The notes under the pieces were generated by a model. The model saw nothing but the letters and a program-made list of their open reading frames with translations. It made no database searches and was not told where the DNA came from. 51,637 nucleotides of DNA, from positions 1-51,637 of the forward strand of contig CAIQHB010000074.1 of the NCBI GenBank assembly GCA_903871465.1. Reading direction: 5' to 3'. A program made the position numbers and the translations under genes. Positions 33,592 to 41,049 of this stretch are shown here, in pieces. Position 1 is the stretch's first letter, and every line of letters begins with the position of its first letter. The DNA comes from an uncultured Methanosarcinales archaeon (lineage in GTDB: Archaea; Halobacteriota; Methanosarcinia; Methanotrichales; Methanotrichaceae).

Positions 33592-34179
33592 ATGAGCACA
33601 TATGAAGCTGTAGGTGAGGTCGGGAAAACTCTGAAGAGACTTATCTGGAGCAATATTTCGAGCATAGATATATTGAGTGAAATCAACGAGAATGGAATAA
33701 CCCTCTCCTCTCCAGGGGATGATAATAACGGTGAGCTATCCATATTTCTTTATCACATAGTTGAGGATAATTATCAAAAGAATCAGGGAACGCTGCCTAT
33801 TGGCGCTGGAGACTTAAAGAAAGCTCCTACCTCTCTGCGTTTGTTCTATATGATTACCCCCCACCTTGATAAATATATGGAAGATAGAGCTCTAAAGGAG
33901 CATTTGCTGATTGGGAAGATCATTCAGATATTCTCCGATAATCCCGTCTTGAGATCTCCCTTCCTTCAAGGACCTCTAGCTGGTGAGACGCTGAAGCTCA
34001 TCGCCAATACGCTATCTATAGATGAGATCAACAAACTCTGGAGCATTATATCTAACTCAAAGCCCTACATGCTCTCGATTTACTATGAGGTAGCACCTGT
34101 AAGGATAGACTCCACTCTTGCCCAAGAAGTCATCAGAGTGGTTGAGCGCAATATTTCCTATTCAGGAGAGAGCGGATGA
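33592..34179 (+). CDS. eCIS cap protein, DUF4255 (Pvc16/Afp16 N-terminal type)
   Basis: 195 aa from the ATG with AGGGAATAG upstream, reading M-S-T-Y-E-A-V-G-E-V-G-K-T-L. The pattern I-S-L-like/L-S-S-P-G-D...L-S-I-F-L-Y-H-I-V-E-D-N-Y, P-T-S-L-R-L-F-Y-M-I-T-P, and Y-M-L-S-I-Y-Y-E-V-A-P-V-R-I-D-S matches DUF4255, which caps and terminates the tube and sheath at the distal end of PVC/Afp particles. In the classic systems this domain is the N-terminal part of a longer protein; here it ends early and a coupled second gene supplies the rest. It acts in assembly in the cytoplasm. Confidence 0.9.
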   Translation: MSTYEAVGEVGKTLKRLIWSNISSIDILSEINENGITLSSPGDDNNGELSIFLYHIVEDNYQKNQGTLPIGAGDLKKAPTSLRLFYMITPHLDKYMEDRALKEHLLIGKIIQIFSDNPVLRSPFLQGPLAGETLKLIANTLSIDEINKLWSIISNSKPYMLSIYYEVAPVRIDSTLAQEVIRVVERNISYSGESG

Positions 34180-34769
34180 GCAATGGAAGCCTGATCGAGA
34201 ATGAGATCTTGGAATCTGATACCACCAGGCTCTCCCTAGCAGTTTTCCTCCAGGATGGATTCTCAAAGACAGAGCCGATAGGCTCGATAGATGTGCAAAT
34301 TCCGGGATTGAAGAAACCATTGCGAAATCCTAGCTCGTACCATATATTTCTCGACCTCCCGGCAGGCGACTATCTCCTTCAAGTCAGATCCGATTATTAC
34401 TTTGATGCTGGGCCCATAAAAATAGGAGTTCAGGGTTTGAAAGATCCTCTCGTAATCACACTACTGCCTGGCCCATCCTACCCATTTCCGCCCGGAGAGA
34501 CGCTTGTGAGGGGAATATTGAGAGACTCGAACCATAACCCCATACCTCAAGCCCATCTGAGTTGGAAGGATAAATTCGAGAGCATGACGAGCGAAAAGGG
34601 CGAATTCGTGATCTATTTTGGAGTGTTGACTGAAAATGACGTAATTGAAGAAAACAAAAAGAAATTTATCAAGATGTTTGATATAAAAATAATAAGACCC
34701 GATGGTTCAGAGAGCACCTTGCAGATAAGCAATGTAGAAGTTGGTAAGACCAATCCATTAAAAACTTAG
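34176..34769 (+). CDS. eCIS cap-associated protein with carboxypeptidase-regulatory-like domain
   Basis: 197 aa; ATG overlaps the DUF4255 stop (ATGA). Residues about 15-105 form a beta domain with L-P-A-G-D-Y-L-L-Q-V-R-S-D-Y-Y-F. Residues about 108-190 show L-V-R-G-I-L-R-D-S-N-H-N-P-I-P-Q-A-H-L-S-W and S-E-K-G-E-F, the pattern of carboxypeptidase-regulatory-like beta-sandwiches. It corresponds in position and probably function to the C-terminal half of Pvc16/Afp16-type caps. So the cap function seems split across two coupled genes. Confidence 0.75.
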   Translation: MSNGSLIENEILESDTTRLSLAVFLQDGFSKTEPIGSIDVQIPGLKKPLRNPSSYHIFLDLPAGDYLLQVRSDYYFDAGPIKIGVQGLKDPLVITLLPGPSYPFPPGETLVRGILRDSNHNPIPQAHLSWKDKFESMTSEKGEFVIYFGVLTENDVIEENKKKFIKMFDIKIIRPDGSESTLQISNVEVGKTNPLKT

Positions 34770-34786
34770 AGTTAGGTGAGATCTTT

Positions 34787-37240
34787 ATGCCCGAATATTT
34801 GACACCAGGTGTATACATAGAAGAGATCGAGATCGGCGCAAAGCCGATTGAGGGAGTGAGCACAAGTACTGCCGCATTCCTGGGCCGGACTGAAAGGGGG
34901 CCATTAGAGCCCAGGCTCATTACCAGCTTTGACCAGTTCCAAAAGCTTTATGGTGGATATCTACCTGATAGCTTTCTGGCTTATGAGGTCGAAGGCTTCT
35001 TCAGGAATGGCGGAAGCAGATGCTACATAGCTAGGATAGCGGGAGGCAGTTCGAACCCAGCTAAATTTACCGCCACCAAAGAACTTTATCATATTGGTAA
35101 GGTAATGAGAGTCAAGGCCGCTGCTCCAGGAGCAAATGGAAACAATATCTCTGTAAAGATAGATGGGCCATCAGGAACTGACGATCCCTTCACCTTCGTT
35201 CTAACCGTAGATGAACCTGTTGAACAAAAGCTGTCTGCTGATCCCAATACCACAAGTACCGAGTTCCCTTACTATCAATTAAGTGCAGTGCCTAATGTAA
35301 CTCTGAGTAATAAAAGCCAGGGCAGACCACAGGTTATTCCTAAGACTGCTTTGAAGGGTGGATCTGATTCTGCGAAAGCTTACCTGGAATTAATCGGGGA
35401 TAGTGGTACTACAGTAATGAAAGTCGAGGCCATTGCTCCAGGTGCGGATGGAGACAACATCTATGTACAGATAGATAATGCACCTTCAGGAACTAAAGAT
35501 CCCTTGGCCTTCATACTCACCGTATATGTACCTGTTAAATACACGCTAAATGCAGATCCTTCTGCCCCGAATTACTATGCTAAGCCAGGTAACACCGGAT
35601 CTGCGGTAATTCTGAATTCATTAGACTCTGGTAGACCAAAGGCCCTTTCCAAGACCGATTTGAAGGGTGGATCTGCATCTGTGAAAGCTTTCCTGGATCT
35701 AGTCGGGGATATTGTTCAGGTGATGAAAGTCGAGGCCGCTTCTCCTGGAGATGTTGGAAATAAGATCTCTGTAGAGATAAAAGATGCATCCAATGAAACT
35801 AAAGATCCCTTGGCCTTCGCACTGACCGTATATTCGTCGGATTCAGATATGACTGGAAAAAGATATACACTATCGGCCGATCCCAAGACCACAAGTACCG
35901 AATTTCCTTACTATGCTAAGTCAAGAGTAGGGCCTGATGCAATTCTAAGTTTTTTAAACACAGGCAAACCACAGGATCTTGATAAGACTCAGTTAAAAGG
36001 AGGATCTATTGATGAGAAAGCTTCCCTGAAAATAACTGGAGATATCCCCATATCAAGCGCGTATGGGCCAGTATTGACAATATCTGCATTGGGTCCAGGA
36101 ACATCCGGTAACAAGATTCTGATCTCGGTTCAGACTGCTGGTCTGAGCCGCCTTGATGCGCACTTATTCAAGCTGGTAGTTTCCTACAATAAAATAGAAG
36201 AGGTCTATGACAATTTATCAATAGAATCCTCATCTAGCGACTACTATCTGAATAGGGTGAATGGCATATCTCACTTGATAGTAATTAGTCCAGGCGATTT
36301 TATATCAAGGCCAGATGATCTCAGTGATAACCAACTGACCGGTGGTGACGATGTAACACCAGTCATCCCGAACGATTACGAAGGCTATGTAATCGATGAC
36401 AAGACTGGAAAGCGCACGGGTTGGCTAGCTCTGGACAGAATCAATGATATTTCCATATACTGCGAGCCTGTAGAATCTGAATCTACTCAGAAATCACTAA
36501 CGGAATCAGTGATAAATCATTGTGAGCTGATGAAGGACCGCTTCGCTGTACTCCAGACGCCCCAGGGCACTACTAGCGATATTGCCAATCTATTCCCCCC
36601 CATAGATTCAAAATATGCTGCCCTGTATCATCCCTGGATCGGGATCTTAGACCCATTAACCGATTTGCCAAAATATGTTCCCCCGGCCGGGCACATAGCA
36701 GGAATCTATGCCAGAACAGATGGCCTGCGCGGTGTGCATAAGGCTCCTGCAAATGAGACTGTAAGCGGTATTGTCGACCTCAAGTTCGATATACAGAAAG
36801 GAGAACAGGATATTCTAAATCCCAGAGGCGTGAATTGCATCAGGGCTTTCCAGGGACAGGGAATCAAGGTCTGGGGGGCAAGGACAATCTCACGCGATCC
36901 TCTCTGGAAGTACGTCAACGTGCGCAGGCTCTTCATATACCTGGAGAAGTCCATCAACCAGGGCACTCAATGGGTGGTATTTGAGCCCAACAACGAGGCT
37001 CTCTGGTCCAGAGTTAAGCAGACCATAAGCCAGTTCCTGACTACCGTCTGGAGATCAGGCGCCCTTATGGGTTCTACCGAGGACGAGGCATTCTTTGTCA
37101 AATGCGATAGGACTACTATGACTCAGGATGATATCGATAACGGTAGGCTCATCGTGGTGGTAGGAGTAGCCCCTGTGAAGCCTGCAGAGTTCGTGATCTT
37201 CAGGATTGCCCAGGTAGCAAACGCTGCTAATACAGAGTGA
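34787..37240 (+). CDS. eCIS tail sheath protein with four tandem inserted modules
   Basis: 817 aa with an AGGTGA site. The N-terminus P-E-Y-L-T-P-G-V-Y-I-E-E-I is the sheath signature, followed by F-L-G-R-T-E-R-G-P and G-G-S-R-C-Y-I-A-R-I-A-G-G. The C-terminus has R-G-V-H-K-A-P-A-N-E, G-I-K-V-W-G-A-R-T-I-S, Y-V-N-V-R-R-L-F-I-Y-L-E-K-S-I and F-E-P-N-N-E, conserved in contractile sheaths. Between them (about 105-520) lie four ~100-aa copies of a module starting V-K-A/V-E-A-x-x-P-G-x-x-G-N-x-I. One copy is normal, so this sheath is much longer than the usual 350-500 aa. The extra domains probably project outside. It contracts around the inner tube. Confidence 0.95.
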   Translation: MPEYLTPGVYIEEIEIGAKPIEGVSTSTAAFLGRTERGPLEPRLITSFDQFQKLYGGYLPDSFLAYEVEGFFRNGGSRCYIARIAGGSSNPAKFTATKELYHIGKVMRVKAAAPGANGNNISVKIDGPSGTDDPFTFVLTVDEPVEQKLSADPNTTSTEFPYYQLSAVPNVTLSNKSQGRPQVIPKTALKGGSDSAKAYLELIGDSGTTVMKVEAIAPGADGDNIYVQIDNAPSGTKDPLAFILTVYVPVKYTLNADPSAPNYYAKPGNTGSAVILNSLDSGRPKALSKTDLKGGSASVKAFLDLVGDIVQVMKVEAASPGDVGNKISVEIKDASNETKDPLAFALTVYSSDSDMTGKRYTLSADPKTTSTEFPYYAKSRVGPDAILSFLNTGKPQDLDKTQLKGGSIDEKASLKITGDIPISSAYGPVLTISALGPGTSGNKILISVQTAGLSRLDAHLFKLVVSYNKIEEVYDNLSIESSSSDYYLNRVNGISHLIVISPGDFISRPDDLSDNQLTGGDDVTPVIPNDYEGYVIDDKTGKRTGWLALDRINDISIYCEPVESESTQKSLTESVINHCELMKDRFAVLQTPQGTTSDIANLFPPIDSKYAALYHPWIGILDPLTDLPKYVPPAGHIAGIYARTDGLRGVHKAPANETVSGIVDLKFDIQKGEQDILNPRGVNCIRAFQGQGIKVWGARTISRDPLWKYVNVRRLFIYLEKSINQGTQWVVFEPNNEALWSRVKQTISQFLTTVWRSGALMGSTEDEAFFVKCDRTTMTQDDIDNGRLIVVVGVAPVKPAEFVIFRIAQVANAANTE
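35105..36420 (+). repeat. Four tandem ~100-aa modules inside the sheath gene
   Basis: Module starts lie near 35105, 35417, 35723 and 36072. Each reads like M-K-V-E-A-x-x-P-G-x-x-G-N-x-I-x-V and ends near L-K-G-G-S or L-T-G-G-D. DNA identity between copies 2 and 3 is high around ATGAAAGTCGAGGCC. The last copy is most diverged and leads into the conserved sheath C-terminus. Confidence 0.85.
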
Positions 37241-37254
37241 AGAGGTGATTAGAG

Positions 37255-37695
37255 ATGGTTGATAGAAGGGATCCATATAGAGGTTACCGGTTTCTAGTTG
37301 AGATCGATGGAATTGTGCAGGCCGGTTTCAGTGAGGTCACCATTCCCGATTCAACAACGGATGCTGTGGACTACAGAGAGGGAACTGATCAGTTCACCAG
37401 AAAGCTATTGGGCCAGACCAAATACGGAAATGTCTCCCTGAAGTGGGGCATAACCGATTCCCTGGAACTGTATGAAAAATGGTATAAGCTAGTCCAGCAG
37501 GGCAAGATATCCTCTGCCAGAAGGAATATGGCGATTGTCATAATGGACGATGAAGGGACTCCTTCAGCTAGATGGGAATTCGAAAACGCTTGGCCGATTA
37601 AGTATAAGGCTCCCGATCTATCGGCCAAAGGCAACGACGTTGCTATAGAAACTCTGGATATCGTTCATGAAGGCATGAAGAGGGTGAAGGTGTAG
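37255..37695 (+). CDS. eCIS inner tube protein, gp19 type (first copy)
   Basis: 146 aa with a strong GAGGTGAT site. The pattern R-D-P-Y-R-G-Y-R-F-L-V-E-I-D-G-I-V-Q-A-G and F-S-E-V, then K-W-G-I-T-D-S-L-E-L-Y-E-K-W, I-M-D-D-E-G and A-W-P-I-K-Y-K-A-P-D-L-S-A-K-G-N-D-V-A-I-E-T matches T4 gp19-like/Pvc1 tube subunits. These stack as hexamers into the rigid tube that carries the payload and is driven out by the sheath. Gene order (sheath then tube) is standard. Confidence 0.95.
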   Translation: MVDRRDPYRGYRFLVEIDGIVQAGFSEVTIPDSTTDAVDYREGTDQFTRKLLGQTKYGNVSLKWGITDSLELYEKWYKLVQQGKISSARRNMAIVIMDDEGTPSARWEFENAWPIKYKAPDLSAKGNDVAIETLDIVHEGMKRVKV

Positions 37696-37698
37696 AGG

Positions 37699-38058
37699 AT
37701 GTTCCAGACGGAGTACGGGTTTGTCCTTCCCAAAGGATACGTGGACGAGGACGGATCTCTACACAGAGACGGCATTATGAGGCTGGCTACAGCGGCTGAT
37801 GAGATTCTGCCGCTGAGAGACCCCAGGGTGCAGTCCAATTCCGCGTACCTAACCCTGATTGTACTCTCCAGGGTGATAACTAAGCTGGGAGAACTGAAAG
37901 ACGTAAATCCCCGCATAATAGAGGGCCTTTTCGCTTCTGATCTTGCATACCTTCAGGAATTTTATATGAAAATAAATGGTGATGGCAGCACTCACCTGCA
38001 GGCTAAGTGTCCGAAATGCGAGCACCAGTTTGAGGTGGATATATTCCCGGGGGAATGA
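37699..38058 (+). CDS. Tail-assembly-type protein with a CxxC knuckle
   Basis: 119 aa. It contains Y-G-F-V-L-P-K-G-Y-V-D-E-D-G-S-L-H-R-D-G and M-R-L-A-T-A-A-D-E-I, then L-L-V-like/L-I-V-L-S-R-V-I-T-K-L-G-E-L, a pattern common to phage tail assembly chaperone-like proteins between the tube genes of eCIS clusters. The C-terminus ends K-C-P-K-C-E-H-Q-F-E-V-D-I, a single Cys pair suited to bind Zn if two proteins or another pair join. It lies 3 bp after the first tube gene. Confidence 0.7.
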   Translation: MFQTEYGFVLPKGYVDEDGSLHRDGIMRLATAADEILPLRDPRVQSNSAYLTLIVLSRVITKLGELKDVNPRIIEGLFASDLAYLQEFYMKINGDGSTHLQAKCPKCEHQFEVDIFPGE

Positions 38059-38237
38059 CTGGCTATCCCCTCAAGGAAATTTATGAGGAGATAGCCTTCA
38101 TAGCCTACCATTTCAAATGGGGCCATGATGAGATCATGGCTATGGAGCACAGGGATCGGAGGCGATGGTGCGAGGAGATCTCCTGGATCAATAAGCAACT
38201 GAATCAGGTGCCAAAGGAAAAGCCTCTCTTGGATTGA
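38055..38237 (+). CDS. DUF6760 small protein
   Basis: 60 aa, ATGA overlap with the preceding gene. Y-P-L-K-E-I-Y-E-E-I-A-F-I-A-Y-H-F and W-G-H-D-E-I-M-A-M-E-H-R-D-R-R-R-W match the small DUF6760 family that typically follows the tail-assembly protein in eCIS loci, in the position that T-like GpE proteins hold in phages. Function is not established; probably a tail-assembly or chaperone partner. Confidence 0.85.
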   Translation: MTGYPLKEIYEEIAFIAYHFKWGHDEIMAMEHRDRRRWCEEISWINKQLNQVPKEKPLLD

Positions 38238-38752
38238 AGACCAAGTTGATAGATCTGGATGGAATGCATTTGCCAATTAGCTCAAGAAATCTGACGCGGC
38301 TGGATCCATTTCTGAGCCACAAATTCTTAGTTATGATCGAGGGCCTGTTGGTAGCCGGTTTTTCCGAGGTATCAGGTCTCCAGGCCGAGACAGAGGTTGA
38401 GGAGGTAAGGGAAGGCGGGGTTAATGATTACGTCTATAAGTTGCCTAAGGGGACAAAATATCAGAATTTAACATTGAAGAAGGGCATGACCATCTCCAAT
38501 GATCTATGGGATTGGCATAGAAATGTGGTTGCAGGAAAGATCAAACGCAAGACCATCTACGTAATTCTGCATAAAACCAACGAGGAAGGGCAGCTAGATT
38601 GGGACTATGGCAATATGTATCAAATCGTAGAGGCTTTTCCAGTAAAATGGTCAGGCCCTGATCTGAGGTCCGAGGGTAATGCAGTAGCCTTAGAGACTAT
38701 AGAGATCGCTCACCATGGCATAAAAAAATACCGGGGAGGAATCGTCCATTAG
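38234..38752 (+). CDS. eCIS inner tube protein, gp19 type (second copy, Pvc5-like)
   Basis: 172 aa from the TTG that overlaps the DUF6760 stop; an ATG ten codons later is the alternative start. R-L-D-P-F-L-S-H-K-F-L-V-M-I-E-G-L-L-V and A-G-F-S-E-V-S-G-L-Q-A-E-T-E-V-E-E, then L-T-L-K-K-G-M-T-I-S-N-D-L-W-D-W-H and K-W-S-G-P-D-L-R-S-E-G-N-A-V-A-L-E-T-I match the second tube paralogue that sits at the baseplate end in PVC-like systems. It differs from copy one at the N-terminus and in loops. Confidence 0.93.
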   Translation: MKTKLIDLDGMHLPISSRNLTRLDPFLSHKFLVMIEGLLVAGFSEVSGLQAETEVEEVREGGVNDYVYKLPKGTKYQNLTLKKGMTISNDLWDWHRNVVAGKIKRKTIYVILHKTNEEGQLDWDYGNMYQIVEAFPVKWSGPDLRSEGNAVALETIEIAHHGIKKYRGGIVH

Positions 38753-38759
38753 AAGAGAG

Positions 38760-40406
38760 ATGAGCCTGGCAGAAGGAAAGTTTTGTCAGGCATTGGCCAA
38801 AAGACATCTGCCCAGGCTCATGTCAGGCATCATGCCCCTTCAGCACATGAGAGCCATGATTCCCCGACGTAAGAGGCATTTAGACCTAGTTTACAGATAC
38901 CTCCCAAAAGGCGCAATCATATGGAATTCATTCCGATTGATGGAGAAGTTCCTGCTTAATTCCATTAGAAACATGACCTATGTCTTCCTTCCTCCGACCT
39001 TTTCCGGACGGATTTCCGGAAAGGATGCATCAGATAGGAGGTGGGAAGAATCAAAGCCAATAATTAGCAGTCCTGGGCAGATCCTTCTGAGTGCACCCGT
39101 AAATAAAATTGTGCCGGAGATGTCTATGGCATCTATCCTCGCTCCTATGAGGTTCAGGTTCGAGGATAAATCCTTGAATGCCTCCGCCAAGGGGGAGAAT
39201 AGAGAACCATCAAGGCCCGGCGGTAAGGGCTGGGGATCAATGCTCAATTTGATCCCATGCCATGGTTATTATCTTGTGAACTCCTGTCTAATACAATCCT
39301 CACAGGATATCATGCCACATGGGACCAACGAAAGCTCTCCTGAGTGGACAAAACAAGGATTTAAGGTTCACCACCTCCCTATTCATCGCAACCAAATCCA
39401 TGACCTTGTGAACCCCAGTCTCATGCAATCCGCACATGTTATCATGCGGCCCGGGACCAATGAAAGCCCTCTTAAGAGGATGGTACCAAGGACATTAAAA
39501 ATCTATTCAGAGAGTACAAGACAAGGACGTGAGGATTATGTCCAAAATAATCGTAACCAAAGTCATGACCTTTTGAGCTATAGTCTCTTTTTATCCTCTC
39601 GGGCCATGATGCAGTCCTGGACCAATGAAAGCTCTCCTGAGCGGACAAAACAAGGACTTAAGGTTCACCACCACCATATTCATCGCAACCAAATCCATGA
39701 CCTTGTGAACTCCAGCCTCATGCAATTCGCACAGGTTATCATGCGGCCCGGGACCAATGAAAGCCCTCTTAAGGGGATGGTACCAAGGAACTTTGAAATC
39801 TCTTCCGAGAGTACAAGACAAGGACGTGAGGATTATGTCCAAAATAATCGTAACCAAAGTCATGACCTTTTGAGCTCTAGTCTCTTTTTATCCTCTCGGG
39901 CCATGATGCTGTCCTGGACCAATGAAAGCTCTCCTAAGAGGACGGCACCAAGGACCTTTGAAATCTCTCCCGCCGGGATAATGCGAGGTGGTAAGGTTCA
40001 CGTCCCTAATCATCGTAACCAAAGTCATGATCACGTGAACCCTTGTCTCATCCTGTCTTCTCGGGCCTTGTTATCTCCTGGGTGCATTGGAAACCTACCT
40101 TTGACAATGAAACAGAGACCTGGGATTGATATTTCTCATGACGTCTCAGCAGGGCCGGATAGGTCAGCCGTTCAGACAGCTTGGGCAAATAGGAGATATC
40201 AGACAGATATGCCTCCTTCAGTGCTGATGGAATTTAAGGCGCTTCCCTTGCGTTCTGTCGGAAAGGAGATCAGATTAGAAGATGCCCGGTGGAGGGACGA
40301 CTCAAAGCCGCCTTCCATAAACATGAGCAAGATATCTGATCAAGTCTACTCCATGATCGAGCGGAAGATAAAGATTGAGAGAGAGAGGAGGGGGATTTAT
40401 GTCTAA
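38760..40406 (+). CDS. Repeat-rich eCIS-operon protein with conserved C-terminal helix
   Basis: 548 aa, basic, rich in Asn, Ser, His and Arg. It starts with a basic N-terminal part (R-R-K-R-H-L-D-L-V-Y-R-Y). About six ~50-aa repeats (about 160-440) follow, with N-Q-S/I-H-D-L, S-L-x-x-S-x-x-x-M and T-N-E-S-S/P. The C-terminus ends D-Q-V-Y-S-M-I-E-R-K-I-K-I-E-R-E-R-R-G. This ending resembles the C-terminal helix of eCIS proteins that sit before the LysM gene, but the repeats match nothing I recognise. It overlaps the next gene by 8 bp. A baseplate or tube-adapter role is likely from position; the repeats might set a size or bind cargo. Confidence 0.65.
   Translation: MSLAEGKFCQALAKRHLPRLMSGIMPLQHMRAMIPRRKRHLDLVYRYLPKGAIIWNSFRLMEKFLLNSIRNMTYVFLPPTFSGRISGKDASDRRWEESKPIISSPGQILLSAPVNKIVPEMSMASILAPMRFRFEDKSLNASAKGENREPSRPGGKGWGSMLNLIPCHGYYLVNSCLIQSSQDIMPHGTNESSPEWTKQGFKVHHLPIHRNQIHDLVNPSLMQSAHVIMRPGTNESPLKRMVPRTLKIYSESTRQGREDYVQNNRNQSHDLLSYSLFLSSRAMMQSWTNESSPERTKQGLKVHHHHIHRNQIHDLVNSSLMQFAQVIMRPGTNESPLKGMVPRNFEISSESTRQGREDYVQNNRNQSHDLLSSSLFLSSRAMMLSWTNESSPKRTAPRTFEISPAGIMRGGKVHVPNHRNQSHDHVNPCLILSSRALLSPGCIGNLPLTMKQRPGIDISHDVSAGPDRSAVQTAWANRRYQTDMPPSVLMEFKALPLRSVGKEIRLEDARWRDDSKPPSINMSKISDQVYSMIERKIKIERERRGIYV
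39250..40080 (+). repeat. Direct repeats, 297-bp higher-order period, in the repeat-rich protein gene
   Basis: The string CATCGCAACCAAATCCATGAC recurs 297 bp apart (39384 and 39681). GGACCAATGAAAG strings recur several times between. The 297-bp unit encodes two related ~50-aa units. The period is a multiple of three and stays in frame, which argues that the plus-strand frame is the coding one. Confidence 0.85.
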
Positions 40407-41031
40407 AATTCTCAAAAAAGCCCTGATATATGTCATAGAGAAGAAGAACCGATGGAAAATAGTGAGGGAGATACCAGTTCTCTTCTATCCCTCGGAGTAT
40501 ACTCAGTCCAAGAGCGCGAATTATCCTGAGGAGACGAGGAAGAAGAATAAATCCAGGGTTCAATTTGCCGGGGATAAACTGGAGACCCTGGAAATGAGCC
40601 TGTTCTTCGATACCTATGAGAGCAACGAGGATGTCAGAATTCACACTAGAAAGATAACCGATCTTATGGAATATGATAGATCAGGAAATCCGCCTCCAAT
40701 TCTCATGTTTGTCTGGGGACCGATCAACTTCACCTGCATCCTGGAATCCGTCACCAAAAAGTTCACCATGTTCCGCAGGGATGGCGTTCCTGTCAGGGCT
40801 ACGCTCTCCGTTAGATTCAAAGAGTATCCCAAGGACAATGCCCCCAGGGAGAAGCCTTCCGTGCAGAGCATGACGAAGGTCATCTCCATCAAGTCCGGAG
40901 ACAGCCTATGGGCCATGGCCGCGACTTCATACGGCTCTGCTGCTATGTGGAGATCCATCGCTGAGAAAAATAATATAGCCAATCCCAGGCTTCTGGTGCC
41001 GGGAAAAGAGATCACTGTTCCACCATTATAG
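40399..41031 (+). CDS. eCIS LysM-domain baseplate protein (Pvc7/Afp7-like)
   Basis: 210 aa; the ATG follows a strong GAGGAGGGG run, and the upstream codons of the same frame are that ribosome site. The N-terminal ~140 residues form the T4 gp53-like part (E-I-P-V-L-F-Y-P-S-E-Y-T, F-F-D-T-Y-E, P-P-P-I-L-M-F-V-W-G, R-A-T-L-S-V-R-F-K-E-Y). Residues about 155-210 are one LysM (V-I-S-I-K-S-G-D-S-L-W-A-M-A, A-M-W-R-S-I-A-E-K-N-N-I, L-L-V-P-G-K-E-I-T-V-P-P). In eCIS this protein sits in the baseplate around the hub; LysM here is structural rather than a peptidoglycan binder. Confidence 0.92.
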   Translation: MSKILKKALIYVIEKKNRWKIVREIPVLFYPSEYTQSKSANYPEETRKKNKSRVQFAGDKLETLEMSLFFDTYESNEDVRIHTRKITDLMEYDRSGNPPPILMFVWGPINFTCILESVTKKFTMFRRDGVPVRATLSVRFKEYPKDNAPREKPSVQSMTKVISIKSGDSLWAMAATSYGSAAMWRSIAEKNNIANPRLLVPGKEITVPPL

Positions 41032-41049
41032 TAAGGATTGGATGGATCT

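Noticed and set aside
33330-33743. A 137-codon minus-strand frame before the eCIS operon
   Set aside because: It overlaps the well-supported DUF4255 gene and includes repeat sequence; no ribosome site.
39591-39863. A minus-strand frame inside the repeat protein gene
   Set aside because: The repeat period keeps the plus-strand frame open over 548 codons; the minus frame is a shadow.
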